This document shows positions 19,797 through 29,655 of a stretch of 64,000 nt of DNA, in pieces. Location of the stretch: contig NZ_CP030050.1 of NCBI RefSeq assembly GCF_015291705.1, positions 2,232,001 to 2,296,000 of the forward strand. Direction: 5' to 3'. This DNA is from Bradyrhizobium arachidis (lineage in GTDB: Bacteria > Pseudomonadota > Alphaproteobacteria > Rhizobiales > Xanthobacteraceae). Every line of letters begins with the position of its first letter. Position 1 is the first letter of the stretch. The notes under the pieces are model-generated. The model was not told the DNA's origin, did no database searches, and was given only the letters and a program-made list of their open reading frames with translations. The position numbers and the translations under genes were made by a program.

Positions 19797-19831
19797 ATAA
19801 AAAAGGCCCGGCCTCGCTGAGCGGGCCGGGC
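19797..19831. terminator. GC-rich hairpin after metE
   Basis: Arms GCCCGGCC / GGCCGGGC with a 10-base loop lie 88 bases after the metE stop. The A-run precedes the hairpin on the plus strand, so the T-run is on the minus strand, as at 7573-7608. It could end a minus-strand transcript or, less efficiently, metE. Confidence 0.55.
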
Positions 19832-20864
19832 GAAAGTCCGGGAGGAGCGACGCTGACGCATCGCGCGGACTTCCATCGGCGGAGAGAGGACAACCGCCGG
19901 TTCGATCACGGCAAGGACATTCGCCGAAAATCTGAGCTCAGTTGAAGCACAAGCTCAGCGTAGCTCAATTATGCCGTGGTATGCGACCGTTAGCCTGAGG
20001 TTTATAAAGTTACACCAAAGTTTGTCGATCAAGAGCACGTCGGCAACGATTACGACGGCGACGAGGACGGTGATGCCGGGCGGTCACAGCAGGGCACGAG
20101 CCGCAAACTCAGTGCGCTTCCTGTCTGAAAACCTTATGCTCGATCAGCGCGACGATACGAAAAACCCGGCTCCAAGGATCTTGCAAGCGTAGACAATGCC
20201 TGAGCGGTTGCTATTGATTTGATCCCTGCTTAAGGCAGTCCTTGGTCGACCGGTTCCAGCCGGTGGTCGGGTTTCGTCTTGGGTCTCTGTTTGAGAGTCT
20301 ATGAGCGGACCACGCGGAGGATGTCACGAGCTTGAAGATGGCACTGGTGCCGACAGGGTGCTCCTCAGCCGTGAGCCTGGTCCTGCCCTCAGCACAGGGC
20401 CAGTTGAATGATGGCGATCTCCGATCCGGCACGGCTCGGCGCAGAGTTAGACCCGACGTCGTCCAGCGCCTTGCCGTTCGTGCTAAACGTACCCGGGCGA
20501 GCAGTACCTGGCAATTGACGTGCTGTGGGTCAAACCGGTCGCGGTCGGATCATTCAGAGCCTGCCAGGCTGGGAAAGATTGGGAGTGCTTCGCCCCACCC
20601 GCGCGGCGGTAATCGTCCGTCATTGTGCGGCGGCGGGCATGAGAGGCATCCGTTTCGCGCGATGTCACTGCGCAACTGCCAGACCTGCGACATCACATTG
20701 TGGAACGTGCCGGAACCAGAGCTCAGGAAGGCTCGGCCATGCCGTTGGCACCGGAAGCGATCATCGTGCGGAGAAAGCCATCTTGGCGGTGCGGCAGCCT
20801 ACGTGCCCGCGAACACCCCCATTTTCATTCGACAGGATGAGCATGAGGTCTAATTCCTGCTGTA
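19832..20864. other. no recognisable gene
   Basis: About 1 kb. The first 130 bases after the hairpin share features with 7609-7680 (ending CGGCAAnnAC-TTCGCCG), hinting at a repeated small-RNA-like unit on the minus strand. Otherwise nothing seen. Confidence 0.35.
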
Positions 20865-20907
20865 ACACGGCGCCGATCAATATGGCCCCTACGTCTCGGC
20901 GCCGTGT
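20865..20907 (-). terminator. inverted repeat at the end of the hemerythrin-like gene
   Basis: Perfect 12-base arms ACACGGCGCCGA / TCGGCGCCGTGT flank a 19-base loop, abutting the stop codon of the minus-strand gene. There is no T-run, so it may act as a stabilising or Rho-assisted hairpin. Confidence 0.45.
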
Positions 20908-21506
20908 CACGGGTTGCCGGCCTTGGCGGACGAAAATGCGACCGAGCTCCGTTCGGCCTCAGCTTCTTGCTCCAATTGCAGAATATGCGCTCTTAGCGCA
21001 TCGGAAGTGGCTGCCGCTGTCTCGCTGAACAGGGGATCCCCATCATCGGTGACGGCGGAAGCGATTTCGGTCCATTCCTGTGCCGAGAGAGCCTTCAGTG
21101 CGGCCGGAAAGAAATCTTGTTCTTCCCACATCATGTGGCGCCGCTCGCATACTATAAAGTCGCGTATGATATCGCCGACGTCTCGCCGAAAGAGTTCACG
21201 ATCCGCGAGGATGGCGTCAATAGCTCGCGCGAAGTGGTGCAAGCGGTCGGCCACTTCCTGGTGTTCAAGCGCGAGATCGCCAACGATTGCAGCTGCATCG
21301 GGATCGCGAGCCTTGAGCTTCGAAAAAATCAAGTCTTCCTGTGGATGATGGTACAGCTCGGGGTAAACCTCGAAATAGCTGATAATCGCGCGAATGACCT
21401 CATAATCGGGACCGATCCCTCCCTCAAAAATCTCCAATTCGCGTTGAAGAGCGGCCAGAAGCAGATCAATGTTGCGATGCTCTCGAAGCAAAAGGTCGAT
21501 GGTCAT
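20907..21506 (-). CDS. hemerythrin-like (HHE domain) protein
   Basis: Encodes a 199-residue protein of the hemerythrin HHE fold, a four-helix bundle that binds a di-iron centre. Candidate ligands are in LLLREHRNIDLLLAALQREL, YPELYHHPQEDLIFSKL, LALEHQEVADRLHHF and CERRHMMWEEQDFFP, the pattern expected for H..HH..E..H..HM.WEE. The start MTIDLLLREHRN is chosen for AGGAG eight bases upstream and because it begins at the first helix. The last 25 residues form a charged tail. Such proteins sense or store oxygen or protect against nitric oxide; a nodule role is inference. It stands alone. Confidence 0.85.
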   Translation of the reverse strand: MTIDLLLREHRNIDLLLAALQRELEIFEGGIGPDYEVIRAIISYFEVYPELYHHPQEDLIFSKLKARDPDAAAIVGDLALEHQEVADRLHHFARAIDAILADRELFRRDVGDIIRDFIVCERRHMMWEEQDFFPAALKALSAQEWTEIASAVTDDGDPLFSETAAATSDALRAHILQLEQEAEAERSSVAFSSAKAGNP

Positions 21507-22403
21507 TCCGGTGCTCCTGGAGGCACAATGTAGGCCGGAAGCGTTTCTGCCACTTACAAGATCGCCCAAGCCGATTCGGTGTCCTTCTACGCCGCAGTTT
21601 TCTGCGCCGTTCGAGGCCGGCGTAAATCAACTTAGCCGCCGAAGTGTTGAGGTTGCCCCCGCAAGACGCCGGTCGGATAACGGCTGGTTTCGGTAAATTT
21701 GGCGGCCTGGGCGTGCATGGCGGACCCTTTCTTGCGGACATCGATGGGACGCAGATTGGCTGCTCCTGACGAACTCGAAAATTTGGATGTTTTCCCTAGG
21801 TAGAAGTCCCTAAGTATTTGCCCGTAAGTGCCATGAGCAGGGCGTTTTGAATCGGGGCGGCGCGGTCCCTTGTTTGCTCAGACATGGCCAAACCGGATTA
21901 GAAAGCTGCATGCTGGCTTCCTCGGCCGCGTCCATGGAAACACCCGGAAACGCACGGCCGCACCCGTGAAGAGCTCCAGCCGGCCGAAAAGTTGTCGTCC
22001 ACAACCACTTTCGGCTTGCCGCAGGAAGTCTTGTTCGGGCGTCTTGGCTCTGATCCCCGTCAGCATCGGTCGGCCGCGGAGGTGACCAGGCAGATATTGA
22101 CGGCATCCCGATCGATGTACGCTGACCGACGTGGTCGACGCGCTCGATGATCATGCGATACGCTGCCGTAGCCCCCGTTCTCCGGGGCGACAGACCCGCT
22201 GTCCATCGGAGCACAAATGTGGGCCGACGTAATTGATCTGCTTCATGTGCCGTCGTGATGCAAGAAACCAGCAGCCTGTATTGCATCGGTAGCCGTCATC
22301 GACAACATGACCCACTCGGTGCGGTGCGCCTGAAAACCGTCCATTCATCTGGAGTGCGCAGCTTCAACGCATGAATGAGCCATTCGCGCCATTTGCGCTT
22401 GTG
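21507..22403. other. no recognisable gene
   Basis: About 900 bases with overlapping short frames on the minus strand (up to 158 codons) without family resemblance. Confidence 0.4.
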
Positions 22404-23009
22404 CTAGAGTCCCGCGGCAATGGCGATCCGCATCAACTGGGACATGCTGCGGACATTGGTCTTGGCCATGAGGTTTGCACGGTAAACCTCGACTGTCCTG
22501 GGACTGATGCCGAGATCGTGGGCGATCACCTTGTTAATCTTGCCGGCTAATAGCCCCTGCAGGACGTCACGCTCGCGCGACGAGAGGCACGCGAGGCGGG
22601 CTTCCGCCTGAAGTTTTGCTGCGTCACCGGCTTGTTTTGTTGGCCGCGCTTCCAGAGCACTATTGATCGCACGCAATAGCACCTCCTCCACGAACGGCTT
22701 CTCAAGGAAGTCGGCCGCACCCGCTTTCATCGCTTCGACTGCGAGCGATACGTCGCTATGACCAGTTATTAAGACGACGGGGCAGTCGACGCGATTGGCC
22801 TTCACTTTACCGACTAGCTCGAGACCGCTCATACCCGGCATGCGGATGTCCGACACAATACAATCAACTGGACCGCTCGCGACGTCATTAAGAAACGCGG
22901 TCGCCGTCTCATAGGTTGCTACGTAGAAACCGTTAACATCAAGAAGAAAGGCGAGCGAGTCCCGCATTGCGGCGTCATCGTCGATCACAAGAATGCGCCG
23001 TCCAATCAT
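22404..23009 (-). CDS. FixJ/NwsB-type response regulator
   Basis: Encodes a 201-residue two-component regulator: receiver domain (residues 5-115; VIDDDAAMRDSLAFLLD, phospho-acceptor Asp54 in IVSDIRMPGMSGLEL, conserved Lys in FLEKPF) and a LuxR-type helix-turn-helix output domain (LSSRERDVLQGLLAGKINKV, then SPRTVEVYRANLM). Sequence and length resemble FixJ, the regulator of microaerobic nitrogen-fixation genes, but it is not the canonical copy. Its start overlaps the stop of a truncated sensor kinase gene (ATGA), as in fixLJ operons. With the cognate kinase broken, it may be orphaned or respond to another kinase such as NodV. The DNA-binding residues look intact. Confidence 0.88.
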   Translation of the reverse strand: MIGRRILVIDDDAAMRDSLAFLLDVNGFYVATYETATAFLNDVASGPVDCIVSDIRMPGMSGLELVGKVKANRVDCPVVLITGHSDVSLAVEAMKAGAADFLEKPFVEEVLLRAINSALEARPTKQAGDAAKLQAEARLACLSSRERDVLQGLLAGKINKVIAHDLGISPRTVEVYRANLMAKTNVRSMSQLMRIAIAAGL

Positions 23010-23416
23010 GCTGTCTCTTCGCTAAGCTCGACAAATGGCGCGGTGTGAGGGATCGCGCTGCCACCCGGATTTGCTTGCGCGACGATATGGCCGCCATGTG
23101 ACTCGATGATCGTCCGGCAGATTGATAGCTCCACACCCATGCCATGCCTTTCAATCGTGACAAAGGGCTGGAACAGTCGGTCGGTGATATCAGCGCTGAT
23201 GCCGGGGTCCTTATGAGCAACTGTAAACCTGTCGACAGCAACTTCAGCGCGCGGGCAGGAAGCCATGGCGTCGATTGCATTGCGTATCAAGTCCACCGCG
23301 ACCTTCTGCATCTCGATCTTGTCGACGACAGCACGAGAGACAGCGCGGCGGCTGCCGCGGCAATGCCATAGCCTTACCAGATGTGGTCCGACATGCTTCC
23401 TGGTAGACCCTCTCAT
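23006..23416 (-). pseudogene. C-terminal remnant of a FixL-type sensor histidine kinase
   Basis: The last 95 residues resemble a histidine kinase ATPase domain: N-box VDLIRNAIDAM, G1-box DPGISADITDRLFQPFVT, G2-box GMGVELSICRTIIESHGG. The G2-box has GVELS where GLGLS is usual, and the first 35 residues are unrelated to kinases. The sensory and dimerisation domains with the phospho-histidine are missing. The stop overlaps the start of the fixJ-like gene. It is a truncated partner of that regulator and should be inactive. Confidence 0.75.
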
Positions 23417-23482
23417 TCGATCGACTCTACATTGTTTCCCACGAGGGCCACCGGAGCAGAACGCGCCTCAGCTCACACCAAT

Positions 23483-23718
23483 CTATTGTGCAGGACGGCC
23501 GTCGCCATCTGGCCATATGCGCCAGTGCGTTGGCTGCACGGCTACGTGTTCTCCGGTCTTGGCCTTGATCCAGCCGCCGAAGGCCCGGCGGCAAGGAAAG
23601 ACCACCCGGTGAATGGCATTCCCCTCGATCACGGCAATCTCCAGATCCTGATCAAAGGGCGGCGCCGTTTCGACCCGCTCCCAGGTCAGGTCGCCAGTAG
23701 ATCTTGGACGGTGTTCAT
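23483..23718 (-). pseudogene. small conserved-type hypothetical gene, frameshifted
   Basis: Starts MNTVQDLLAT in one frame, hits a stop, and continues in the next as TWERVETAPPFDQDLEIAVI with the well-structured segment AIHRVVFPCRRAFGGWIKAK and VQPTHWRIW. Short proteins with the FPCRR..GGW.....I...PTHWR pattern occur in Bradyrhizobium, to my recollection. The gene seems broken by a one-base change near 23690. It lies 35 bases downstream of another small gene in the same direction. Function unknown. Confidence 0.4.
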
Positions 23719-23753
23719 CGCTGCCGGCTGACAAATTCAGGCAACCTTCTGAA

Positions 23754-24074
23754 CTACGCACGAGATGGCTTGGCCGCCGCGAGAGCTGGCTCAGCCCAAT
23801 ATTGCCAAGGCGGCGTGGTCCCCATTGCGCCAGCCGCGGCCGGGGTTTTATCGACCGCGGCGCCGTTGAACCTATCGTACCGGGACTTGATCGGCTCGCC
23901 ACCCGAAATATTAGGATTGGCCCCGCGAAACAACTCCCGGGCCTTGGTGGAATCGATATGGATCAGCTCAGGTCCTTGGCGCTTGGTATTAACCGCTGTT
24001 CTGCAGAAGTAGAACTGGACTGCCGCTCCCGCGATCTCGCCGGCGGCGGGACGAATGTCCCCGTGGTCTGTCAT
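23754..24074 (-). CDS. small hypothetical protein (106 residues)
   Basis: Starts MTDHGDIRPAAGEIAGAAVQ, with AAGGA eight bases before the ATG, and contains FYFCRTAVNTKRQGPELIHI and GEPIKSRYDRFNGAAVDKTP. Composition looks like a real soluble protein for the first 75 residues; the alanine-rich end may reflect a frame change. No domain recognised. It is followed by another small, broken gene, possibly the same transcript. Confidence 0.4.
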   Translation of the reverse strand: MTDHGDIRPAAGEIAGAAVQFYFCRTAVNTKRQGPELIHIDSTKARELFRGANPNISGGEPIKSRYDRFNGAAVDKTPAAAGAMGTTPPWQYWAEPALAAAKPSRA

Positions 24075-24228
24075 GTCGAACATCCTTCGTTGGTGGAAAA
24101 TCTCTTTGTCCCACGGCGTCAACGTGGGGCGTTGGGTTGTGAGGACGTCAGCCGCGCCCTTGTGAGCGGGGCGGCATCCCCGAGAACCGGAAGACGCCGG
24201 AGCTCGCTTGACACCCATTCGGATGAGC

Positions 24229-24421
24229 CTAGCTGCGCTCGGCGCCGATCATCGCGCCCGTCCGCGGGTCGATGAAGTGGACGCCTTCCGCACGCGGCGC
24301 AGGTTATTGTGTGTAGGTCATCGGCACGCGGCTCGGGCACGTCCGGCAGCAGTCCTTGAACTCGGTCGCCGGTATCTGGACATGAAAAGATGATGGGGCG
24401 CCAAGTCTTTCTTTCTGCCAT
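24229..24421 (-). pseudogene. small cysteine-containing protein, frameshifted
   Basis: Starts MAERKTWRPIIFSCPDTGDR with VQGLLPD, then ITCAACGR, a small zinc-ribbon-like layout (CP.TG..V.......C.AC.R). The expected ending VHFIDPRTGAMIGAERS is found in another frame, so one frameshift lies near 24300 and the span is not a multiple of three. Small proteins of this type are common in Bradyrhizobium. Probably inactive. Confidence 0.5.
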
Positions 24422-25376
24422 GTGTGTGACCTTGGACGGGAAGCTCACTTCTATCAGTAGGCAGTCGCTGCAGTATTTGATACAGGTCAAAAAGAGCTGA
24501 TGCGCATCCAGAATGGCCGAGCTCCAGCGGCTGCTGCGGGCCCACAGGCCCGCGTTGGCTGGCGACATGTCCCAAGTCGGGCGATCCGCGAGGGGACACG
24601 CCAGCGTGTAGCGGGGTTGATTTGAGGCGCACCACTCGCGAATGGGCCCCGACGGCATTTGTCCTCAATGTTGCGATAGCCGGCAAGCGGATGTTCAATT
24701 GATCGCTCGCCTCGCAATATCGGTGGCCTTGCCGGGCAGATCCCAGCCAAAGGCTTTGGCGCTGAAGTCTGAGCCCTGGGCTCATCGAAACGTTGGCTGC
24801 GACAAGCGTGATCATCGGCTGTGCTGTCGCGGCCGCAGGGGCAGTTTGCCTTATCTTGGCCCACGATCACGTGCGCATAGGTCTCGCCATCGATTGTCTC
24901 GGCCGCCGGCGCGCCTCGGAAATGGCTCTGCTCGGCGATTGGCGCGACGACCTGGTGTTTGCGGCAATGTCTCGTGGGACCACCAAGTATCGCGTGTAAA
25001 GTTAGCGGCCTCTCAATATTGCCAGGGGTTGGGTATGGATCGATAGAGATCAATAGCCGGCATCTCGGGCATGACGGCGCGTCTCTTCAGACGTTCCTCG
25101 AGTCATCGGTCGTTCAATTTTGTCAAGTCGAGGGCATGAGCAGACCAGAAGGCGTTATCCCTCTTCGCAAAACAGAGTGCGATCCGCCAAGCTGGAAAAG
25201 TAGTGGCCGCGTGGTCTGCGCGACAACAGGAGCGCGCGAGACGCGCTACCAAAGCTTCGAACTATCTCGATGGAGGACCGGACAACCGGTTGGGGATGCC
25301 GCTTGAGGCAGATCAAATACACTTGTGGAGCGAATGGCAGAATGGTGGATAAGCAAACCCACAAGAAGAGGATGCC
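24422..25376. other. no recognisable gene
   Basis: Overlapping frames on both strands. A plus frame from a TTG at 24793 has one hydrophobic segment but no ribosome binding site or family. Confidence 0.35.
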
Positions 25377-25604
25377 ATGATTTCATTTGATGTTCGGTTC
25401 ATCAAGATCGTTTCTGACGATACCGGGCACGAACATCGTGCCTGTCAGGCGACGTTCAAGGTTAATGCCACCTCGCTGTGCGCTGCTGCACAGCAGGCGG
25501 AGAGTGATTTCTGCAAGCAAAAGAGTGTTCGCGATTGGACCGTCTTCGCCGATGTGATAGAGCTCCGAACCCCGACTGCATTGCCGCCGGCATGGGCTGG
25601 TTAG
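25377..25604 (+). CDS. small hypothetical protein (75 residues)
   Basis: Starts MISFDVRFIKIVSDDTGHEH, with AGAGG five bases before the ATG. It continues with CQATFKVNATSLCAAAQQAE and KSVRDWTVFADVIELRT, giving a plausible small alpha/beta protein. The codon usage is like that of other real genes here. No domain recognised. It stands alone in a gene-poor stretch. Confidence 0.6.
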   Translation: MISFDVRFIKIVSDDTGHEHRACQATFKVNATSLCAAAQQAESDFCKQKSVRDWTVFADVIELRTPTALPPAWAG

Positions 25605-26526
25605 CTTGACTTTGGCGGAGGGAGTCTGCGAATTGGATTGTGGGTCCATCTGCAATCTAAGCGTTGTCCCGGACAGGGTCGCGTCGACCACAGCGAAAGC
25701 GTCATACCGGCAGGGCCATCCGGATCAAAGGATCCGCTCCCACAAATCGGTCTTGTTTGATTCGTGACAAGAACAAGTCTGCCTCTGGCAGCCATGGCTG
25801 TCTCAAAGGGTCTGCGTGGTTAGCCAATCTGCACACATCAATGCCCCTGAGTCGACACAGGACAAGCCTCATTGCCGCCTCGAAATCCACGACAGCTCTT
25901 GTGTCTGTACTCGCTGTTTCTGGCGGCGATGGGAATACGATCCGGCGTTTACCTTCTGCGTATTGCTCACTTTCGCCGCCAGCCTGCCAGCGCAGCCGTC
26001 ATCCTCAATCACCGCTATGAACGGGCGGTAAGTTGGGACGTGAACACGTTCGCGTCCGTCGGCACCATCGGACCCACGACAGTCCTCACGTACATTGTAA
26101 CATCAGCATCCGAGTACGATTCGATCGCGCGATCAGGGATAAACTCAGAACGAAAGAGAATTGCCACGGCAGACAAATGCTCAATCGAATTCGTCCGAGC
26201 GGCAAAAGTCCCTCGCATCACAGATCAGGCCTCTGTCCAAAGGACAATTCAGTTCACCGGCTCGTTATCGATCCGAGGTCGCCTGCAACGCTAATTGCAA
26301 CGACGCCCACATAAGGGGAATCTGTTAGCGACAATAAGGCGCGCGCGAAGGCTCCTGCATTCTCGGCAACCGGGAGCACGTGGAGGAGAAGCGAGATTGC
26401 GCCGTGCACTCTCAAGTGCGGGCGAAATCAGGAGACAACTCGCGTAGTTCTTTAAGCGCAACTGTTGCTTCGATGTCACCAAACGTATGAACCGGCAATC
26501 TACGCTGGTGTCAACCGAGGGACGAC
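25605..26526. other. no recognisable gene
   Basis: About 900 bases. Short plus frames without family resemblance. Confidence 0.4.
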
Positions 26527-26745
26527 ATGTTCGATATTTATGTGAACGGAAGACGCGATCTTTTGGTCGTTCCGCGAGGGTTTGCGATCCCTACGGGGTT
26601 GGCCGGCAGTTGGAAGCGAAAGAAGCGGGCGGTGCGTTCAGTGAGCGATGTTATTCGCCAAGATGTGCAACAGCGCGGTTACCACCGACGTAGTCTGATC
26701 TCGAATCGGTCGAAGACGGCAGTCGAGACCTCGTCAGACGCGTAG
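26527..26745 (+). CDS. small basic conserved-type protein (72 residues)
   Basis: Starts MFDIYVNGRRDLLVVPRGFA, preceded by GAGGG, and continues with SWKRKKRAVRSVSDVIRQDV. The protein is strongly basic (many Arg and Lys), with a short beta N-terminus and a helical centre. I have the impression of a recurring small Bradyrhizobium family, but cannot verify it. A nucleic-acid-binding role would fit the charge, but is inference. Confidence 0.55.
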   Translation: MFDIYVNGRRDLLVVPRGFAIPTGLAGSWKRKKRAVRSVSDVIRQDVQQRGYHRRSLISNRSKTAVETSSDA

Positions 26746-26961
26746 CCAACGCGGCTATCTCCGCTGACCCATTCTTCAAAACACTTCTGGAAGGATGTCG
26801 CCGATCCCGTCGAGAACCTTGTTTACCGCGTCGACGGCAGGCGGGTATTCTGCTTCATTAGGCTTATGGCGCAAGGTTTCTTTTGAAAAGCCGCGCACGG
26901 CGCTGCGGCTTCCCTCCGATAAGTATTATGGAGCTTTTCCCCGACTCGATGGCGTGCGCGC

Positions 26962-27273
26962 GTGAGTTTTCAGCTGTCCATACTGAAGATACTTGCCGGC
27001 CAGGCACACGGACGGGCGAGCATCGAAGTCGTTAAACAGCATTTGGCCATTTATTACAGCAGCGGCCCAGAGTGGCGGGCGCGTATGAAGCGTATCGCGA
27101 GCCGAGCGCCCCAACTCGATATTTTTGGCCAAAGGCTGATCGAGCGAGAGGCCGGGTGCTGGATTATCACCGACGAGGGAAGGAAGACTCTTGAAATGCT
27201 CGAATTGGTGGATGTGGGTGCTATGCAGGGTCAGGTTAAGCGGGAGATCGCGCAAGAGCGCGAAGATGGGTAG
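26962..27273 (+). CDS. small hypothetical protein, winged-helix-like (103 residues)
   Basis: Starts at GTG, reading MSFQLSILKILAGQAHGRAS with IEVVKQHLAIYYSSGPEWRA, then DIFGQRLIEREAGCWIITDE and GRKTLEMLE. The layout (three helices, then a beta wing ending ITDEGRKTL) is like small winged-helix transcription factors. No strong ribosome binding site is seen. It has no close neighbour gene. DNA binding is inferred from shape only. Confidence 0.55.
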   Translation: MSFQLSILKILAGQAHGRASIEVVKQHLAIYYSSGPEWRARMKRIASRAPQLDIFGQRLIEREAGCWIITDEGRKTLEMLELVDVGAMQGQVKREIAQEREDG

Positions 27274-27936
27274 CCGCCCCCGGTGTCTTCGCAGCTACGA
27301 ACCAGCGCGCGCAGAAAGCGCTCCCCGGCAAGCGATTGAGCACGCGCAAGGGCTATCGGCGTGACGGCTTGCCGCTCAATCCCTTGCCGATGGCCACTGG
27401 CTTCATCCAACCTACGGAATGGAGGAGCTGATGTCTTCGTGCACTCCAACGCGTTGAGCCGAGCCCGAAGGGCCGACACGAAGACCCGACCGATCTAGTA
27501 TTCGCGCACGCCCCAAGGGAGCTCTGGCGTTTAGATAAAGCGCGCTAATCGTCTTAAGGTGACCATAGCAAGAGACCGCCCCGATGTTCTCAGGGCCTCG
27601 ATGTTTGATCACTCTAGGCTTAATACAAATCACGAACCTCCCCGAGATGCAGCTGTTCAGGTTCATCGCGATTGGCTTGCTCATTCCAGAACATGTTAGT
27701 CTACGTGCTTAGTTTCGAATAGAAAGGCGTGGATTGAGCATTCAATTGTAACGAAGCCTCTCTACACAGCGTCTGTACGAAGTTTACAATTCCACAGCTG
27801 CACTAGTCCAGACGTTGTCTTCCGAAAGCATGACCGAGCTAATACCTGGCGCGAGTTCCGATGACTGTTCTTTTTTTACGGTCGTCGCTGCGAAAAAACT
27901 ATGTTACAAGCGCTCTTCTCAGAAGGAGCATTCATC
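27274..27936. other. no recognisable gene; upstream region of the SANT-like gene
   Basis: Nothing recognisable. At 27846-27861 there is TGGCGCGAGTTCCGAT, which resembles a sigma-54 site but lacks the -12 GC. Confidence 0.35.
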
Positions 27937-28122
27937 GTGAAAAAAGCAACAAAGAAACGCGTCAAGCGGCGCGAGTGGACGAAGGCAGATATCAAAGAGC
28001 TCAAAGTTCATTCGAAGGCTCGGACCCCGGTCATAAAGTTAGCAAAAATGACCAGACGCAGCGCCGGCGCGCTGCGCCAGAAGGCCTTAAATCTCGGAAT
28101 TGGACTCGGACATCAGCGGTAA
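27937..28122 (+). CDS. small basic SANT/Myb-like DNA-binding protein (61 residues)
   Basis: Starts at GTG with a near-perfect AAGGAG eight bases upstream. The sequence is lysine/arginine-rich at first (KKATKKRVKRREWTKADIKE) and then forms two helices (LKVHSKARTPVIKLAKMTRR, SAGALRQKALNLGIGLG). The W....I..L......P...LAK...R..GALRQKA pattern resembles SANT/Myb-like helix-turn-helix proteins known from rhizobia. Longer starts lack this ribosome binding site. A terminator follows directly. Probably a small DNA-binding regulator or nucleoid protein. Confidence 0.7.
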   Translation: MKKATKKRVKRREWTKADIKELKVHSKARTPVIKLAKMTRRSAGALRQKALNLGIGLGHQR

Positions 28123-28147
28123 TTTTGAGCAATTGGCTAATGGCGGT

Positions 28148-28174
28148 AGGGCGGCTTGCGGGCCGCCCTCTTTG
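28148..28174 (+). terminator. terminator after the SANT-like gene
   Basis: Hairpin GGGCGGC / GCCGCCC with a short loop, followed by TCTTT, 26 bases after the stop codon. Confidence 0.65.
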
Positions 28175-29002
28175 GTCGTAGAAACTTCGTCGCAAATTAG
28201 CTTTGCCGATCCGCGCTGAGAGAGTTTTTCACGCACGTGCTGGATGGCCTTCAACGTCGCGGAACGGGCCCCCACGCGTCCTCATCTTTGATCAAGTTTT
28301 TTGGAAGGCGCTTTCGACGGCCGCTAGCGATGTATGATCGCGAGTGAAGAGATACTCTTAGCCCATAGGCCTGTCTCGAAGATGAAACCCCGAAACGCTC
28401 GTCTCCGGACGCGGGCGATGGGGCCAAAGCGCCCAGTTCTAGGCGCGTTAGCTTCCGAGAATCTAACCAGTCTTAAACGAACTCCTAGGTCCGAATCTAA
28501 CATCCGTTCGGCCAGCAGCTTTTTCAGATTCGGCGAGACAGTCTTGGTGCTGGGCCGAACTCATTGGCTGATCGCTTTACCCGGCGCGCCACTGAGCGGC
28601 CTTGCGGCGCCTTCATCAATTGACTGGGCCGACGTTCGACCTTCTTTAGGCCTCTGCCGACGATGAGGCTTGGCGCCTCCCGCGAGACTTGCCGGCTTGG
28701 AACACCGATCTGGCGCTCCGTTGCCGAGACTGCTGCCGGAAGGCATTGACGCAATGCTTCTGCGGTGAGCTAGTGAGACTAACCCGCGCACCGCTTTGAT
28801 CCCCCACATGAACCTTACCGCAGAACGTCCAAGCGTCGATCCGACGCCGGTTCAACTCTGGCCGAGTATGCGGAGAGGAAAACCGAGTCGCCCGCAACGC
28901 AAGGATAGTCGTCCACATCCGCGTAGTAGCAGCGCATCCTTCGAAGCAGGATTTGCTTGTCAAGCTTTACGGACCGCGCGTCGCATGCTGAACGAGGCAA
29001 TT
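28175..29002. other. no recognisable gene
   Basis: Minus-strand frames of up to 105 codons have no family resemblance. Confidence 0.4.
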
Positions 29003-29299
29003 CTACACTTTACCGATCTCTTCACGAGCAAGATCATGATGCCGGATCACTTCTGTTATGATGAAGGCCAGGAACTTCTCAGCAAAGTCTGGGTCAAAGT
29101 TGGCGGCCTGTGCGAGCGCACGCAGTCTTGTTGTCTGTCTCTCCTCCCGACCTGGATCGGCAGCAGGCATTTGCAATCGAGCCTTTAGTTTTCCCACCTC
29201 TCGAGTGCACCTAAAACGTTCCGCGAGAATGTGAATCAGGGCGGTGTCCAGATTGTCGATGCTGCTCCGAAGAGCATTCAATTCGGGTGGAGCTTCCAA
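29003..29299 (-). CDS. chorismate mutase (AroQ type)
   Basis: Encodes a 98-residue monofunctional AroQ-type chorismate mutase, converting chorismate to prephenate for phenylalanine and tyrosine synthesis. The family pattern is visible: LRSSIDNLDTALIHILAERF, then REVGKLKA (Arg and Lys of the active site), then ADPGREERQTTRLRALA and FLAFIITEVIRHHD. The start is a TTG with only a weak ribosome binding site; no better start exists in frame. It lacks other aromatic pathway genes nearby. An accessory-region copy may serve secondary metabolism or hormone synthesis, which is inference. Confidence 0.85.
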   Translation of the reverse strand: MEAPPELNALRSSIDNLDTALIHILAERFRCTREVGKLKARLQMPAADPGREERQTTRLRALAQAANFDPDFAEKFLAFIITEVIRHHDLAREEIGKV

Positions 29300-29655
29300 C
29301 GTCTCAGGTCCCTTCGATGCGCACGATGTTTTTCGGGCTTCATAACGAGCCTCTGTACTACTGTTCTTGAGTCAGACCTCGAGTGCGAGCTAACGTTGAC
29401 GCCTTATGGGCCCGCTCAAGAGTTTTATGCAAGCACCTTAGCGAGTGGACGTGATTTCTGGATCCGAGCCGATTAACCGGGTTCTGACATCGGAAGGCCA
29501 ATGCCACGTCATCGGATCGGGTGCCGCTTTTCGGGTGTCGCAGAACATCCGACGGATGCCATTCCCGACGGCCTCTATTTGCGGTTATACTCACGCTCGC
29601 GCCGTGGTGGTGAAAGGCGCAACCGTCAGACCTATGACTCACGGAGCCCACCGCC
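29300..29655. other. no recognisable gene
   Basis: Short frames only. Confidence 0.4.

Noticed and set aside
24793..24999. Possible small membrane protein from a TTG
   Set aside because: One hydrophobic stretch only, no ribosome binding site, weak start; overlapping frames are equally open.
27846..27861. TGGCGCGAGTTCCGAT as sigma-54 promoter of the SANT-like gene
   Set aside because: The invariant GC at -12 is GA.
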